From positions 62,001 through 126,000 of the forward strand of contig JAIUOW010000013.1 in assembly GCA_020161775.1 (NCBI GenBank): a stretch of DNA of 64,000 nt. Direction: 5' to 3'. Source of the DNA: Pseudomonadota bacterium. GTDB lineage: Bacteria > Pseudomonadota > Gammaproteobacteria > Burkholderiales > Burkholderiaceae_C. The translations under genes were made by a program, and so were the position numbers. This document shows positions 17,660 through 25,444 of this stretch, piece by piece. A model generated the notes under the pieces. That model had not been told where the DNA came from and searched no databases. It saw only the letters and a program-made list of their open reading frames with translations. The stretch's first letter is position 1, and each line of letters opens with the position of its first letter.

Positions 17660-18352
17660 ATGACCACGATTGGCGACAACCTCCAGAGTGTTCGTACCCG
17701 CATCGCCACAGCCTGCGCGGCCACCGGCCGCAGCGCGGACAGCGTGGCGCTGCTGGCCGTGTCCAAGACCTTTGGCCCCGAAGCCGTGCGCGAGGCACAT
17801 GCCGCCGGGCAGACCGCGTTTGGCGAGAACTACATCCAGGAAGCTGTGGAAAAAATCGCGCTGCTGCGCGACCTCCCGCTGCAGTGGCATTGCATCGGGC
17901 CGATCCAGAGCAACAAGACGCGGCTGGTGGCCGCGCATTTTGACTGGGCCCACACGGTGGACCGGCTGAAGATTGCGCAGCGCCTGAGCGAGCAGCGGCC
18001 CGAAGGGCTGGGACCGTTGCAGGTGTGCATCCAGGTCAACATTGACGGCGGCAGCACCAAGGCCGGCGTGCCACCCGCCGAGGCGCTGGCCTTGGCGCGC
18101 GAGGTGGCTGCCCTGCCACGACTGGCGCTGCGCGGAATCATGACCATCCCCGAACCCGCCACCGATGCCGCCGTGCAGCTGGCGGTCCACCAGCGCGCGC
18201 GCAGCCTGTTTGACGAACTTTGTGCGGCGGGCCTTTCGCTGGACACGCTGTCCATGGGCATGACGGCGGACCTGGAAGCCGCCGTTCAGGCCGGCAGCAC
18301 CCTGGTGCGCGTGGGCACGGCGATTTTCGGCGGGCGGGCCCGCGCCGCCTGA
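17660..18352 (+). CDS. yggS: PLP homeostasis protein YggS (YBL036C/PLPBP family)
   Basis: A single-domain, fold-type III PLP-binding protein that maintains pyridoxal phosphate balance and has no known enzyme activity. The 230-aa product has the cofactor lysine in LLAVSKTFG near residue 38, then GENYIQEA, WHCIGPIQSNKTR near residue 80, CIQVNIDGG, and SMGMTADLEAAVQAGSTLVRVGTAIFG at the C-terminus. ATG 17660 gives the standard N-terminus; in-frame upstream sequence belongs to the pilT antisense strand. It is divergent from pilT and convergent with the DUF3617 gene. Confidence 0.93.
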   Translation: MTTIGDNLQSVRTRIATACAATGRSADSVALLAVSKTFGPEAVREAHAAGQTAFGENYIQEAVEKIALLRDLPLQWHCIGPIQSNKTRLVAAHFDWAHTVDRLKIAQRLSEQRPEGLGPLQVCIQVNIDGGSTKAGVPPAEALALAREVAALPRLALRGIMTIPEPATDAAVQLAVHQRARSLFDELCAAGLSLDTLSMGMTADLEAAVQAGSTLVRVGTAIFGGRARAA

Positions 18353-18368
18353 AAGGTCCTGCTCCTGC

Positions 18369-18926
18369 CTATTTTTTGGGCAGCGCCAGCGGCTTGATCG
18401 CGCCGCAGTCCGAGCCCAGCCATTTGCCGCTGGCGTCCATCGTGGCCGCCACGGGCTTGCCCTGGTGCGTGGTGTTCATGGTCATCTTCATGTCGTAGGC
18501 GCTGTCGCCCTTGAAATTGACGCGACCCTCGCCGCTGGCCACCGGGTCGGTGCAGACAAATTTCATGTTCATGCCGGCGGTGGACTGGTTGCTGACGGTG
18601 CTGGTGCAGTTGCCCTTCTCGTGCACCGGCAGCTGGTTGCGCTCGACCATCTCCTTGGTCAGGCATATTTTGCTCAGCATGGCGCCGCCCGGCCCCGCGG
18701 CCATGCTGACGCCCTGTTTGGCCATCATGTCCTGCATCATCTTGCGCTGCTCGGGCGGCATCGCGGCCATCTGCTGCTGCATCTGGGCCATGGCCTTGTC
18801 CATCTCGGGGTTGCCGCCCATCCTGCTGCTGATTTCCCACAGGCCGGGCTTGATGTTCTGCGCCGCGGCCAGGCCACAGGCCGTGACCAGCAACACACCC
18901 GCCAGGGTCGTTGAAATGCGTGTCAT
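18369..18926 (-). CDS. DUF3617 family exported protein
   Basis: The 185-aa product has an N-terminal signal sequence (about residues 1-23, ending near GLAAAQ) and then the typical DUF3617 opening NIKPGLWEISSRMGG. A methionine- and glutamine-rich helix spans residues 42-75. The second half contains a likely disulphide pair in SKICLTKEM and GNCTST and a C-terminal SDCGAI. The family is widespread in Proteobacteria, periplasmic, and of unknown function. A GGAGGC ribosome binding site precedes the ATG. It is a single-gene unit 50 nt downstream of the lrp-type gene in the same direction. Confidence 0.75.
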   Translation of the reverse strand: MTRISTTLAGVLLVTACGLAAAQNIKPGLWEISSRMGGNPEMDKAMAQMQQQMAAMPPEQRKMMQDMMAKQGVSMAAGPGGAMLSKICLTKEMVERNQLPVHEKGNCTSTVSNQSTAGMNMKFVCTDPVASGEGRVNFKGDSAYDMKMTMNTTHQGKPVAATMDASGKWLGSDCGAIKPLALPKK

Positions 18927-18976
18927 GCGAGAGCCTCCTGAATCGTTGAATGGGGCATTGTGCTGCGGCGCACGCG

Positions 18977-19453
18977 TTACAGCAGCTTGAGTTGTGTGGA
19001 ATTTTTCACCTCTTCCATCACGGCGTAGGTGCGCGTCTCGCGCACGCCGGGCAGCTGCCACAGGACCGTGCCCGCAAAATGCCGGTACGCCGCCATGTCG
19101 GCCATGCGGGTCTTGAGCAGGTAGTCAAAGCCGCCGGCCACCATGTGGCATTCCATGATCTCGTGGTGCACCTGCACGGCGGCCTTGAACGCGTCAAACA
19201 CATTGGGCGTGGTGCGGTCCAGCAGCACCTCCACAAACACCATCATCCCGGCGCCCAGCTTCAGCGGGTTCAGCCGCGCCTCGTAGCCCAGGATGTAGCC
19301 GTCGCGCGCCAGGCGCTGCACCCGGGCCAGCACGGCGGTGGGCGACAGCGTGACCGCCTCGGCCAGCTTGAGGTTGGAGATGCGCCCATCCTGCTGCAGG
19401 ACATTCAGGATTTTCAGGTCAATGCGGTCTATATCCGCCAGCAATTCCGTCAT
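18977..19453 (-). CDS. Lrp/AsnC-family regulator, probably of putA
   Basis: A 158-aa feast/famine regulator. The helix-turn-helix is at residues 8-50 (DRIDLKILNVLQQDGRISN, then SPTAVLARVQRLARDGYI). The RAM ligand-binding domain follows, with the ECHMVAGGFDYLLKTRM core near residue 105. I chose ATG 19453; longer in-frame starts lie in the intergenic operator. It is divergent from putA. In related bacteria the PutR/BkdR-type Lrp regulator next to putA activates it in response to proline. That role is supported here because this PutA lacks its own DNA-binding domain. Autoregulation from the shared 64-nt gap is likely. Confidence 0.85.
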   Translation of the reverse strand: MTELLADIDRIDLKILNVLQQDGRISNLKLAEAVTLSPTAVLARVQRLARDGYILGYEARLNPLKLGAGMMVFVEVLLDRTTPNVFDAFKAAVQVHHEIMECHMVAGGFDYLLKTRMADMAAYRHFAGTVLWQLPGVRETRTYAVMEEVKNSTQLKLL

Positions 19454-19517
19454 AGCTAGTGAATTATTCAGTTTCAAGGCGCAATTTAGCGTGAAATTCA
19501 CCACCAAACAATTCACC
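19454..19517. promoter_or_regulatory. Divergent lrp-putA control region with two dyads
   Basis: The 64-nt gap holds two related palindromes: TGAAT-T-ATTCA at 19460-19470 and GTGAA-A-TTCAC at 19491-19501. Their centres are 31 nt apart, close to three DNA turns. A further AATTCACC sits at 19511-19518 next to the putA start. Such A+T-centred dyads in helical phase suit an oligomeric Lrp-family protein. No confident -35/-10 pair could be assigned. Confidence 0.55.
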
Positions 19518-22500
19518 ATGGCGTCATTCACTACCCATCTGCCCTTCGCCATGAACCCGCTGCAACGCCTGCCTTTTCCCTACCGGCCCGAGGCCACCAC
19601 CGTCGCTGACCGCCTGCAGTCGCTGGAAGGTGCGCTGGACTGGGCGGCTGCCGCCCACGCCGCGCGCCCCTGGGTGCAGGCGGTGCGCAGCAACCCGCCG
19701 CCGTTCTGGGCCATGGAAAGCCTGCTCAAGGAATACCCGATCTCCAGCGCCGAAGGACTGGCGCTGATGCGGCTGGCCGAAGCGTTGCTGCGGATACCGG
19801 ATGTCGAGACGGCGATTGCGCTGACGGCGGACCAGCTCGGGCGGGCCGACTTTGACGGGGCAGCAGATTCGACCTTGGCCCGGCTGTCTTCGACAGCCAT
19901 TGCGATGTCCAAGAAATTCTTGCCTGATGCCAACCATGAGCCGGGGCTGATGGCCAAGCTGGGCGCGCGCACGGTGGTGGCCGCCACGCTGCGCGCGGTC
20001 CAACTGCTTGGCCGCCAGTTCGTGCTGGGCCAGACGATCAGCGAGGCCATGGACGAGGCCGCCGCCACCCGCCGCCACACGCCCCACCTGCGCTTCAGCT
20101 ACGACATGCTGGGCGAAGGCGCGCGCACCGACGCCGACGCACTGCGCTACCTGGCGAGCTACGGCAACGCCATCCAGTCCATCGCCGCGCGGGTCAACCC
20201 CGAGGGTGCCGTGGCACAGAACGACGGCATTTCCATCAAGCTCAGCGCGCTGCACCCGCGCTACGAAGACGCGCAGCGCGAACGCGTGCTGGCCGAGCTG
20301 GTGCCCCGCGTGTGGACGCTGTGTGACCAGGCCGCGCGCGCCAACATCAACCTGACCATCGACGCCGAGGAAGTGGACCGGCTGGAGCTGTCACTGGATG
20401 TGTTCGAAGCGCTTGCCGCCCAGGTGGCGCAGCATCACCCGCATTGGGCGGGCTTTGGCCTGGCGCTGCAGGCGTACCAGACCCGCGCGCTGGAGCTGAT
20501 CGCCCATGTGGCGCAGCTGGGCCGCAAATACGGTCTGCGCCTGATGTGCCGCTTGGTCAAGGGCGCTTACTGGGACGCCGAGATCAAGCGCGCGCAGGAG
20601 CTGGGCCTGCCGCATTACCCGGTGTTCACCCACAAGCACCACACCGACGTGAGCTACCTGGCCTGTGCGCGCGCACTGCTGGAAGCCAGCGATGTGATTT
20701 ACCCGCAGTTCGCCACGCACAACGCAGCGACGATCGCCGCCATTTTGCAGATGGCAGCCCGCGCGGGAAGCGCTTTCGAATTGCAGCGCCTGCACGGCAT
20801 GGGCGAAGGTATTTACCGGGAGGTACTGAAAAATCCGCTGGTCCATTGCCGTGTCTATGCCCCCGTGGGCCAGCACCGCGACCTGCTGGCCTACCTGGTG
20901 CGCCGCCTGCTGGAAAACGGCGCAAATTCGTCCTTCGTGCACCAGCTGGCGGATGAGTCCGTGGGCATGGACGAGCTGCTGATTTCGCCGCTGCGCCTGG
21001 AGCCGGAGTCATCCCTGCCGCTGCCGCCGGATCTGTATGGCGCCACGCGCAAAAACAGCTTGGGCCTGGACCTGACGGTGCAGGCCATGCGTGCGCCGCT
21101 GCTGGCGGCATACGCCAGCGTGACCGTGCCTGGCATGCCCGAAGCCACCATCCCACAGACAACGCAAGCAGTCAGCCGCGCCGTGGCCGCCTTCCCTGCC
21201 TGGTCACGCACACCGGTCGCGCAGCGCGCCACCATCCTGCGCCAGGCGGCAGACGCGCTGGAAGCCGACATGCCACGCTTTTGCACGCTGCTGGTCAAGG
21301 AAGCCTTCAAGACCTGGGGCGATACGGTGGCCGAGGTGCGCGAGGCGGTGGACTTCCTGCGCTATTACGCCAACGAGGCCGAGCGGATCATGGCGCCGGT
21401 CGCATTGCCGGGACAGCACCAGGGCGTGACGCTGGGCATCACCGGCGAAAGCAACGAGCTGCGCCTGACCGCGCGCGGCGCCTGGGTGTGCATCAGCCCC
21501 TGGAATTTTCCGCTGGCGATCTTCATGGGCCAGGTGGCAGCCGCCCTGGCCACGGGCAACACCGTGCTGGCCAAGCCCGCCGAGCAGACGCCCGGCGTGG
21601 CGCAGGAGGCGGTGAAGCTGTTGCATGCCGCGGGCGTGCCAGGCAACGCACTGCAGCTGCTGCACGGGCCCGGTGAGACCGTGGGCGCCGCACTGGTCGC
21701 AGCGCCGAGTGTGGCAGGCGTGGTGTTCACCGGCTCCACCCAGGTGGCCAAGATCATCCAGCGAGCACTGGCGGCCAAGGACGGCGCCATCGTGCCGCTG
21801 ATTGCCGAAACCGGTGGCATCAACGCCATGCTGGTAGACAGCACCGCCCTGCCCGAGCAGGTGGCCGACGCCGTGGTGCAAAGCGCGTTCCGCTCGGCGG
21901 GCCAGCGCTGCTCGGCACTGCGCCTGCTGTGCGTGCATGAAAGCATTGCCGACGGCGTGATCGAGATGATCCAGGGCGCGGCGAAAGAGCTGGTCACGGG
22001 CGACCCCGCGCAACTGGCCACCGACGTGGGGCCGGTGATTGACCGCGAGGCGTTTGACGGCATCAGCCGCCATCTGCAGCGACTGAATTCAGAGGCGCAA
22101 GCCTTGGTGGCCGCAACGCCCGTCATGCAAGGCAGCATGCACTTCATCGCGCCCCAGGCCTTCGAGATCAAGGCCATTGCCGACATGAAGGCTGAAATCT
22201 TTGGCCCGGTGCTGCACATCGCGCGCTGGTCCGGCGACCCGCAGGCCGTCATCGACCAGATCAACGCGCTGGGCTACGGCCTGACGCTGGGCATCCAGAC
22301 GCGCATCGACAGCCGCGCGCAGGCGCTGGCGGCGCGCGCGCATGTGGGTAATGTGTACGTCAACCGCAACATGATTGGCGCGGTGGTGGGCGTGCAGCCT
22401 TTCGGCGGCGAAGGTTTGTCCGGCACCGGCCCCAAGGCGGGTGGGCCGCATTACCTGTACCGGTTCTGCACGGAGCAGACCGTGACCGTCAACACCACCG

Positions 22501-22532
22501 CTGCGGGTGGCAACGTGGCGCTGCTGGCCTGA
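19518..22532 (+). CDS. putA: Bifunctional proline dehydrogenase / P5C dehydrogenase
   Basis: Oxidises proline to glutamate in two steps (FAD-dependent PRODH, then NAD-dependent P5CDH) with channelled intermediate; it associates with the membrane during turnover. The 1004-aa product has the PRODH barrel at about residues 130-440, with SIKLSALHPRYE and LMCRLVKGAYWDAEI, and the aldehyde dehydrogenase at about 500-985. There the general base is E764 in AETGG and the nucleophile is C798 in GQRCSAL. There is no N-terminal ribbon-helix-helix and no C-terminal extension, so this is the short type A enzyme, which cannot repress its own gene. ATG 19518 is preferred over in-frame codons inside the lrp gene. 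Confidence 0.95.
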   Translation: MASFTTHLPFAMNPLQRLPFPYRPEATTVADRLQSLEGALDWAAAAHAARPWVQAVRSNPPPFWAMESLLKEYPISSAEGLALMRLAEALLRIPDVETAIALTADQLGRADFDGAADSTLARLSSTAIAMSKKFLPDANHEPGLMAKLGARTVVAATLRAVQLLGRQFVLGQTISEAMDEAAATRRHTPHLRFSYDMLGEGARTDADALRYLASYGNAIQSIAARVNPEGAVAQNDGISIKLSALHPRYEDAQRERVLAELVPRVWTLCDQAARANINLTIDAEEVDRLELSLDVFEALAAQVAQHHPHWAGFGLALQAYQTRALELIAHVAQLGRKYGLRLMCRLVKGAYWDAEIKRAQELGLPHYPVFTHKHHTDVSYLACARALLEASDVIYPQFATHNAATIAAILQMAARAGSAFELQRLHGMGEGIYREVLKNPLVHCRVYAPVGQHRDLLAYLVRRLLENGANSSFVHQLADESVGMDELLISPLRLEPESSLPLPPDLYGATRKNSLGLDLTVQAMRAPLLAAYASVTVPGMPEATIPQTTQAVSRAVAAFPAWSRTPVAQRATILRQAADALEADMPRFCTLLVKEAFKTWGDTVAEVREAVDFLRYYANEAERIMAPVALPGQHQGVTLGITGESNELRLTARGAWVCISPWNFPLAIFMGQVAAALATGNTVLAKPAEQTPGVAQEAVKLLHAAGVPGNALQLLHGPGETVGAALVAAPSVAGVVFTGSTQVAKIIQRALAAKDGAIVPLIAETGGINAMLVDSTALPEQVADAVVQSAFRSAGQRCSALRLLCVHESIADGVIEMIQGAAKELVTGDPAQLATDVGPVIDREAFDGISRHLQRLNSEAQALVAATPVMQGSMHFIAPQAFEIKAIADMKAEIFGPVLHIARWSGDPQAVIDQINALGYGLTLGIQTRIDSRAQALAARAHVGNVYVNRNMIGAVVGVQPFGGEGLSGTGPKAGGPHYLYRFCTEQTVTVNTTAAGGNVALLA

Positions 22533-22553
22533 AGCAACCCGCCAGCCTGGCCT

Positions 22554-23558
22554 TCACACGGCAGGGGCCAGCGTGAAGACCGGGCGGCGCTCCCCCACCA
22601 CGGCGCCGCGCACGCTGCGCAGCCCGGCCGCGCGCCAGGGCGCCAGCGCCTCGCGCTGGGCGTCGTCCAGCCAGCCCAGTTGGTCCAGCACTTCCACCGT
22701 GGTGGCATGCAGCGCGGCCATGTTGCCGTCGCTCACCTTGATGGCCAGCGCCTGCTGGCGGCTTTTGCTGCCCACCACCTGCACGCCGTCGGCGCCGACC
22801 TTGGTCACCCAGTCGCCGCGGCCCGCGCGCATGAAGGCCTCGTCGTTGCGCCGCGTGCCGCTCACCAGCTCGGGATGGGCCGTCATGGCATCAGCCAGCA
22901 GGGCAAAGCCGTCGCCAAACTCGGCGTCCTGCAGGCCGCTGGCCAGCCGCGCATAGCTGCGCGCCAGCGCCGACGGCGGCATGGCGTAGTTGGGCGCCGA
23001 GCAGCCGTCGATGCCCATGCGCAGATCTTCCTGCGCCAGGCCCGCCACGCGCGCCACGTCACGGCGTATCGCCTGTTGCAGCGGGTGGGCGGCGTCCAGG
23101 TAGCTGTCCAGCGGCAGCCCGTGCTGCACGCAGTACGCCAGGAAGCCCGCATGCTTGCCGCTGCAGTTGTGGTGCCGCTCATCCACCGCCGCAGGCGCCG
23201 GCCCCACGCCCAGCTCCACGAACATGGGGACATGGCAGCCGCACTGCAGCTGGTGGTAGTCCACACCCGTCTTGTCCAGCATGCCCTGCACCTGCTCCAC
23301 ATGCATGGGTTCGCCGCTATGGCTGGCGCACAGCAGCGCCAGCTGCGGCGGGCTGAAGCCAAACTGCGCAGGGCCACCGCCACGCACGAACGGCAGCGCC
23401 TGCAGGGCCTTGAGGGTGGAGCGGGTGAACACGCGCAGCCGTGGGTCGCCCACGGCGGCCAGCAGCTTGCCGCGCGCATCGACCACGGCCACGGCGCCAA
23501 AGTGCAGGGATTCTGGCGTGCCGCCACGGGTGAGCTCGATCAGGGGTGCGAATGGCAT
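22554..23558 (-). CDS. Asparaginase II family protein
   Basis: The 334-aa product belongs to the asparaginase II family (Rhizobium etli type), which is unrelated to the E. coli enzymes. Visible features are IELTRGGTPESLHFG at the start, FTRSTLKALQALPFV, CASHSGEPMH near residue 80, NCSGKHAGFL near residue 130, and MGIDGCSAPNYAMP. It would hydrolyse asparagine to aspartate in the cytosol. ATG 23558 is chosen because GACAAT ends 7 nt upstream, matching hemE and the class IV aminotransferase gene; an in-frame ATG at 23567 is the alternative. It is divergent from the BCCP-carboxyltransferase gene. Confidence 0.85.
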   Translation of the reverse strand: MPFAPLIELTRGGTPESLHFGAVAVVDARGKLLAAVGDPRLRVFTRSTLKALQALPFVRGGGPAQFGFSPPQLALLCASHSGEPMHVEQVQGMLDKTGVDYHQLQCGCHVPMFVELGVGPAPAAVDERHHNCSGKHAGFLAYCVQHGLPLDSYLDAAHPLQQAIRRDVARVAGLAQEDLRMGIDGCSAPNYAMPPSALARSYARLASGLQDAEFGDGFALLADAMTAHPELVSGTRRNDEAFMRAGRGDWVTKVGADGVQVVGSKSRQQALAIKVSDGNMAALHATTVEVLDQLGWLDDAQREALAPWRAAGLRSVRGAVVGERRPVFTLAPAV

Positions 23559-23565
23559 GCGCGCC

Positions 23566-23611
23566 ATTGTCGCGCCCATGACGGCGCGCATGACAGCACC
23601 CGCGCCACAAT
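23566..23611. promoter_or_regulatory. Back-to-back putative -10 elements of two leaderless genes
   Basis: On the minus strand GACAAT (23571-23566) ends 7 nt before the asparaginase ATG. On the plus strand CACAAT (23606-23611) ends 6 nt before the carboxylase ATG. Neither gene has a Shine-Dalgarno sequence, and I see no clear -35 for either. If both are used, each transcript begins at or beside its start codon within a 59-nt gap. Confidence 0.4.
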
Positions 23612-23617
23612 CGCCGC

Positions 23618-25441
23618 ATGCCTGAACTGCGCTCACCCCTGACGGCCCAGATTGTGGAATGGCGCGTGCGCCCCGGCGACACCGTGCACACCGGCGACCT
23701 GCTGCTGGTGCTGGAGGCCATGAAGATGGAGCACGAAGTACGCGCTGCAGTCAGCGGCGTGGTGCGCGAATTGTTTTACGCGGCAGGCGAGCCGGTGAAT
23801 GAAGGCGATGTGCTGGCCACGACGGATGCCGCCAGCCCCCTGTCAGGAGCAGCCGCACCGGCAGCCGCCAGGCCGGCGGCGCCGGACGGCATCCGCCCCG
23901 ACCTGCAGCGCGTGATGGACCGGCACGCATTCACACAGGACGCGGCCCGCCCCGATGCCGTGGCCAAACGCCATGCGCTGGGCCTGCGCACCGCGCGCGA
24001 AAACATCGCCGACCTGTGCGACCCAGGCTCCTTCAGCGAATACGGCGCGCTGGCCGTGGCCGCGCAGGCCACCCGCCGCAGCGCCGACGACCTGATGCGC
24101 AACACACCGGCCGACGGCATGGTCACCGGCATTGGCAGCATCAACGGCGCGCTGTTTGGCCCCGAACGCAGCCGCGCCGTGGTCATGGCCTATGACGCCA
24201 CCGTGCTGGCCGGCACGCAGGGCATGCGCAACCACCAGAAGACCGACCGCCTGCTGGGCATTGCGCTGGCGCACAAGCTGCCGGTGGTGCTGCTGGCCGA
24301 AGGCGGCGGCGGGCGGCCGGGCGACACCGACATGCCCATCGTCGCAGGCCTGCATGTGGGCACGTTTGCCAGCTTTGCGCGGCTGAACGGCGAGGTGCCG
24401 GTGGTGGGCATTGCCGCCGGCCGCTGCTTTGCGGGCAACGCGGCGCTGCTGGGCTGCTGTGACGTGATCATCGCCACGCGCGCGAGCAACATCGGCATGG
24501 GCGGCCCGGCCATGGTGGAAGGCGGTGGCCTGGGCGTGTTCAGGCCCGAGGACATCGGTCCGTCCGCGGTCCAGCACGGCAACGGCGTGATCGACGTGCT
24601 GGTGGACAACGAAGCGCAAGCCGTCGCCGCCGCCAGGCAGTACCTGGGCTTTTTTCAGGGCCTGGTGGCGGAGTTCACCGCGCCCGACGCGCAGGCGCTG
24701 CGCGATGTGGTGCCAGAGAACCGCCTGCGCGTGTACGACACGCTCGCCGCCATCGCGGGCATCGTGGACGCAGGCTCGCTTCTGGCGCTGCGCACGGGCT
24801 TTGGTCTGGGCATCCACACGGCGCTCGCCCGCATCGAAGGCCGCCCCGTGGGTCTGCTGGCCAACAACCCGGCCCACCTGGGCGGCGCCATTGACGCCGA
24901 CGCCGCCGACAAGGCCGCGCGCTTCATGCAGCTATGCAACGCGCACGGCATTCCGCTGGTGAGCCTGGTGGACACACCAGGCTTCATGGTGGGCCCGGAC
25001 GCTGAAAAGCAGGCCCAGGTACGCCATGTCAGCCGCATGTTCATCGCCGCGGCCCACCTGCGCGTGCCGTTTTTCAGCGTGGTGCTGCGCAAGGGTTATG
25101 GCCTGGGCGCCATGGCCATGTGCGCGGGCGGCTTTCATTCGCCCGCGTTCACCGTGGCCTGGCCCACGGGCGAATTTGGCGCCATGGGGCTGGAAGGCGC
25201 GGTACGCCTGGGTTACCGCAAGGAGCTGGAAGCAGTGCCCGAAGGGCCTGAACGCCAGGCGCTGTACCAGCAGCTGGTAGCCGCTCAATACGAAGCTGGC
25301 CAGGCGCTCAACATGGCCGCCACGCTGGAGATAGATGCCGTGATCGACCCGGCCGACACGCGCGGCTGGCTTGCCCGCGGCCTGCAGGGCGCAAAAGCGA
25401 AAGCGCCGCCCGAAGGCGGCGCTTTCATTGACACCTGGTAG
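23618..25441 (+). CDS. Biotin carrier-carboxyltransferase fusion (acyl-CoA carboxylase type)
   Basis: The 607-aa product joins two parts of a biotin-dependent carboxylase. Residues 1-70 are a biotinyl domain with the modified lysine K36 in EAMKMEHE. After an Ala/Pro linker (about 70-90), residues 95-600 form a propionyl/acetyl-CoA carboxylase beta-type carboxyltransferase with an N-half (GMRNHQKTDRLLGIALAHKL, LAEGGGGRPGD) and a C-half (LVDTPGFMVGP, RKGYGLGAMAM, EFGAMGLEGAV). It should move CO2 from biotin to an acyl-CoA. No biotin carboxylase subunit is nearby, so a partner must be encoded elsewhere. The last codons contain a 12-bp hairpin, described separately. The acyl substrate is unknown. 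Confidence 0.85.
   Translation: MPELRSPLTAQIVEWRVRPGDTVHTGDLLLVLEAMKMEHEVRAAVSGVVRELFYAAGEPVNEGDVLATTDAASPLSGAAAPAAARPAAPDGIRPDLQRVMDRHAFTQDAARPDAVAKRHALGLRTARENIADLCDPGSFSEYGALAVAAQATRRSADDLMRNTPADGMVTGIGSINGALFGPERSRAVVMAYDATVLAGTQGMRNHQKTDRLLGIALAHKLPVVLLAEGGGGRPGDTDMPIVAGLHVGTFASFARLNGEVPVVGIAAGRCFAGNAALLGCCDVIIATRASNIGMGGPAMVEGGGLGVFRPEDIGPSAVQHGNGVIDVLVDNEAQAVAAARQYLGFFQGLVAEFTAPDAQALRDVVPENRLRVYDTLAAIAGIVDAGSLLALRTGFGLGIHTALARIEGRPVGLLANNPAHLGGAIDADAADKAARFMQLCNAHGIPLVSLVDTPGFMVGPDAEKQAQVRHVSRMFIAAAHLRVPFFSVVLRKGYGLGAMAMCAGGFHSPAFTVAWPTGEFGAMGLEGAVRLGYRKELEAVPEGPERQALYQQLVAAQYEAGQALNMAATLEIDAVIDPADTRGWLARGLQGAKAKAPPEGGAFIDTW
25399..25426 (-). terminator. 12-bp stem-loop inside a CDS end, likely terminator for 25445-27295
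   Basis: A perfect 12-bp stem (25399-25410 with 25415-25426) is closed by a four-base loop. Read on the minus strand the loop is TTCG closed by C-G, the extra-stable cUUCGg form, followed by GCTTTTGC. It begins 18 nt past the stop of the minus-strand orphan gene. On the plus strand it encodes part of the C-terminus (APPEGGAF) of the carboxylase fusion. The T-tract is interrupted, so efficiency is uncertain. Confidence 0.6.
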
Positions 25442-25444
25442 CCG

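Noticed and set aside
25399-25426. A plus-strand terminator for the carboxylase gene
   Set aside because: The stem lies before the stop codon and is followed by ATTGAC, not a T-run, so it would not suit that transcript.
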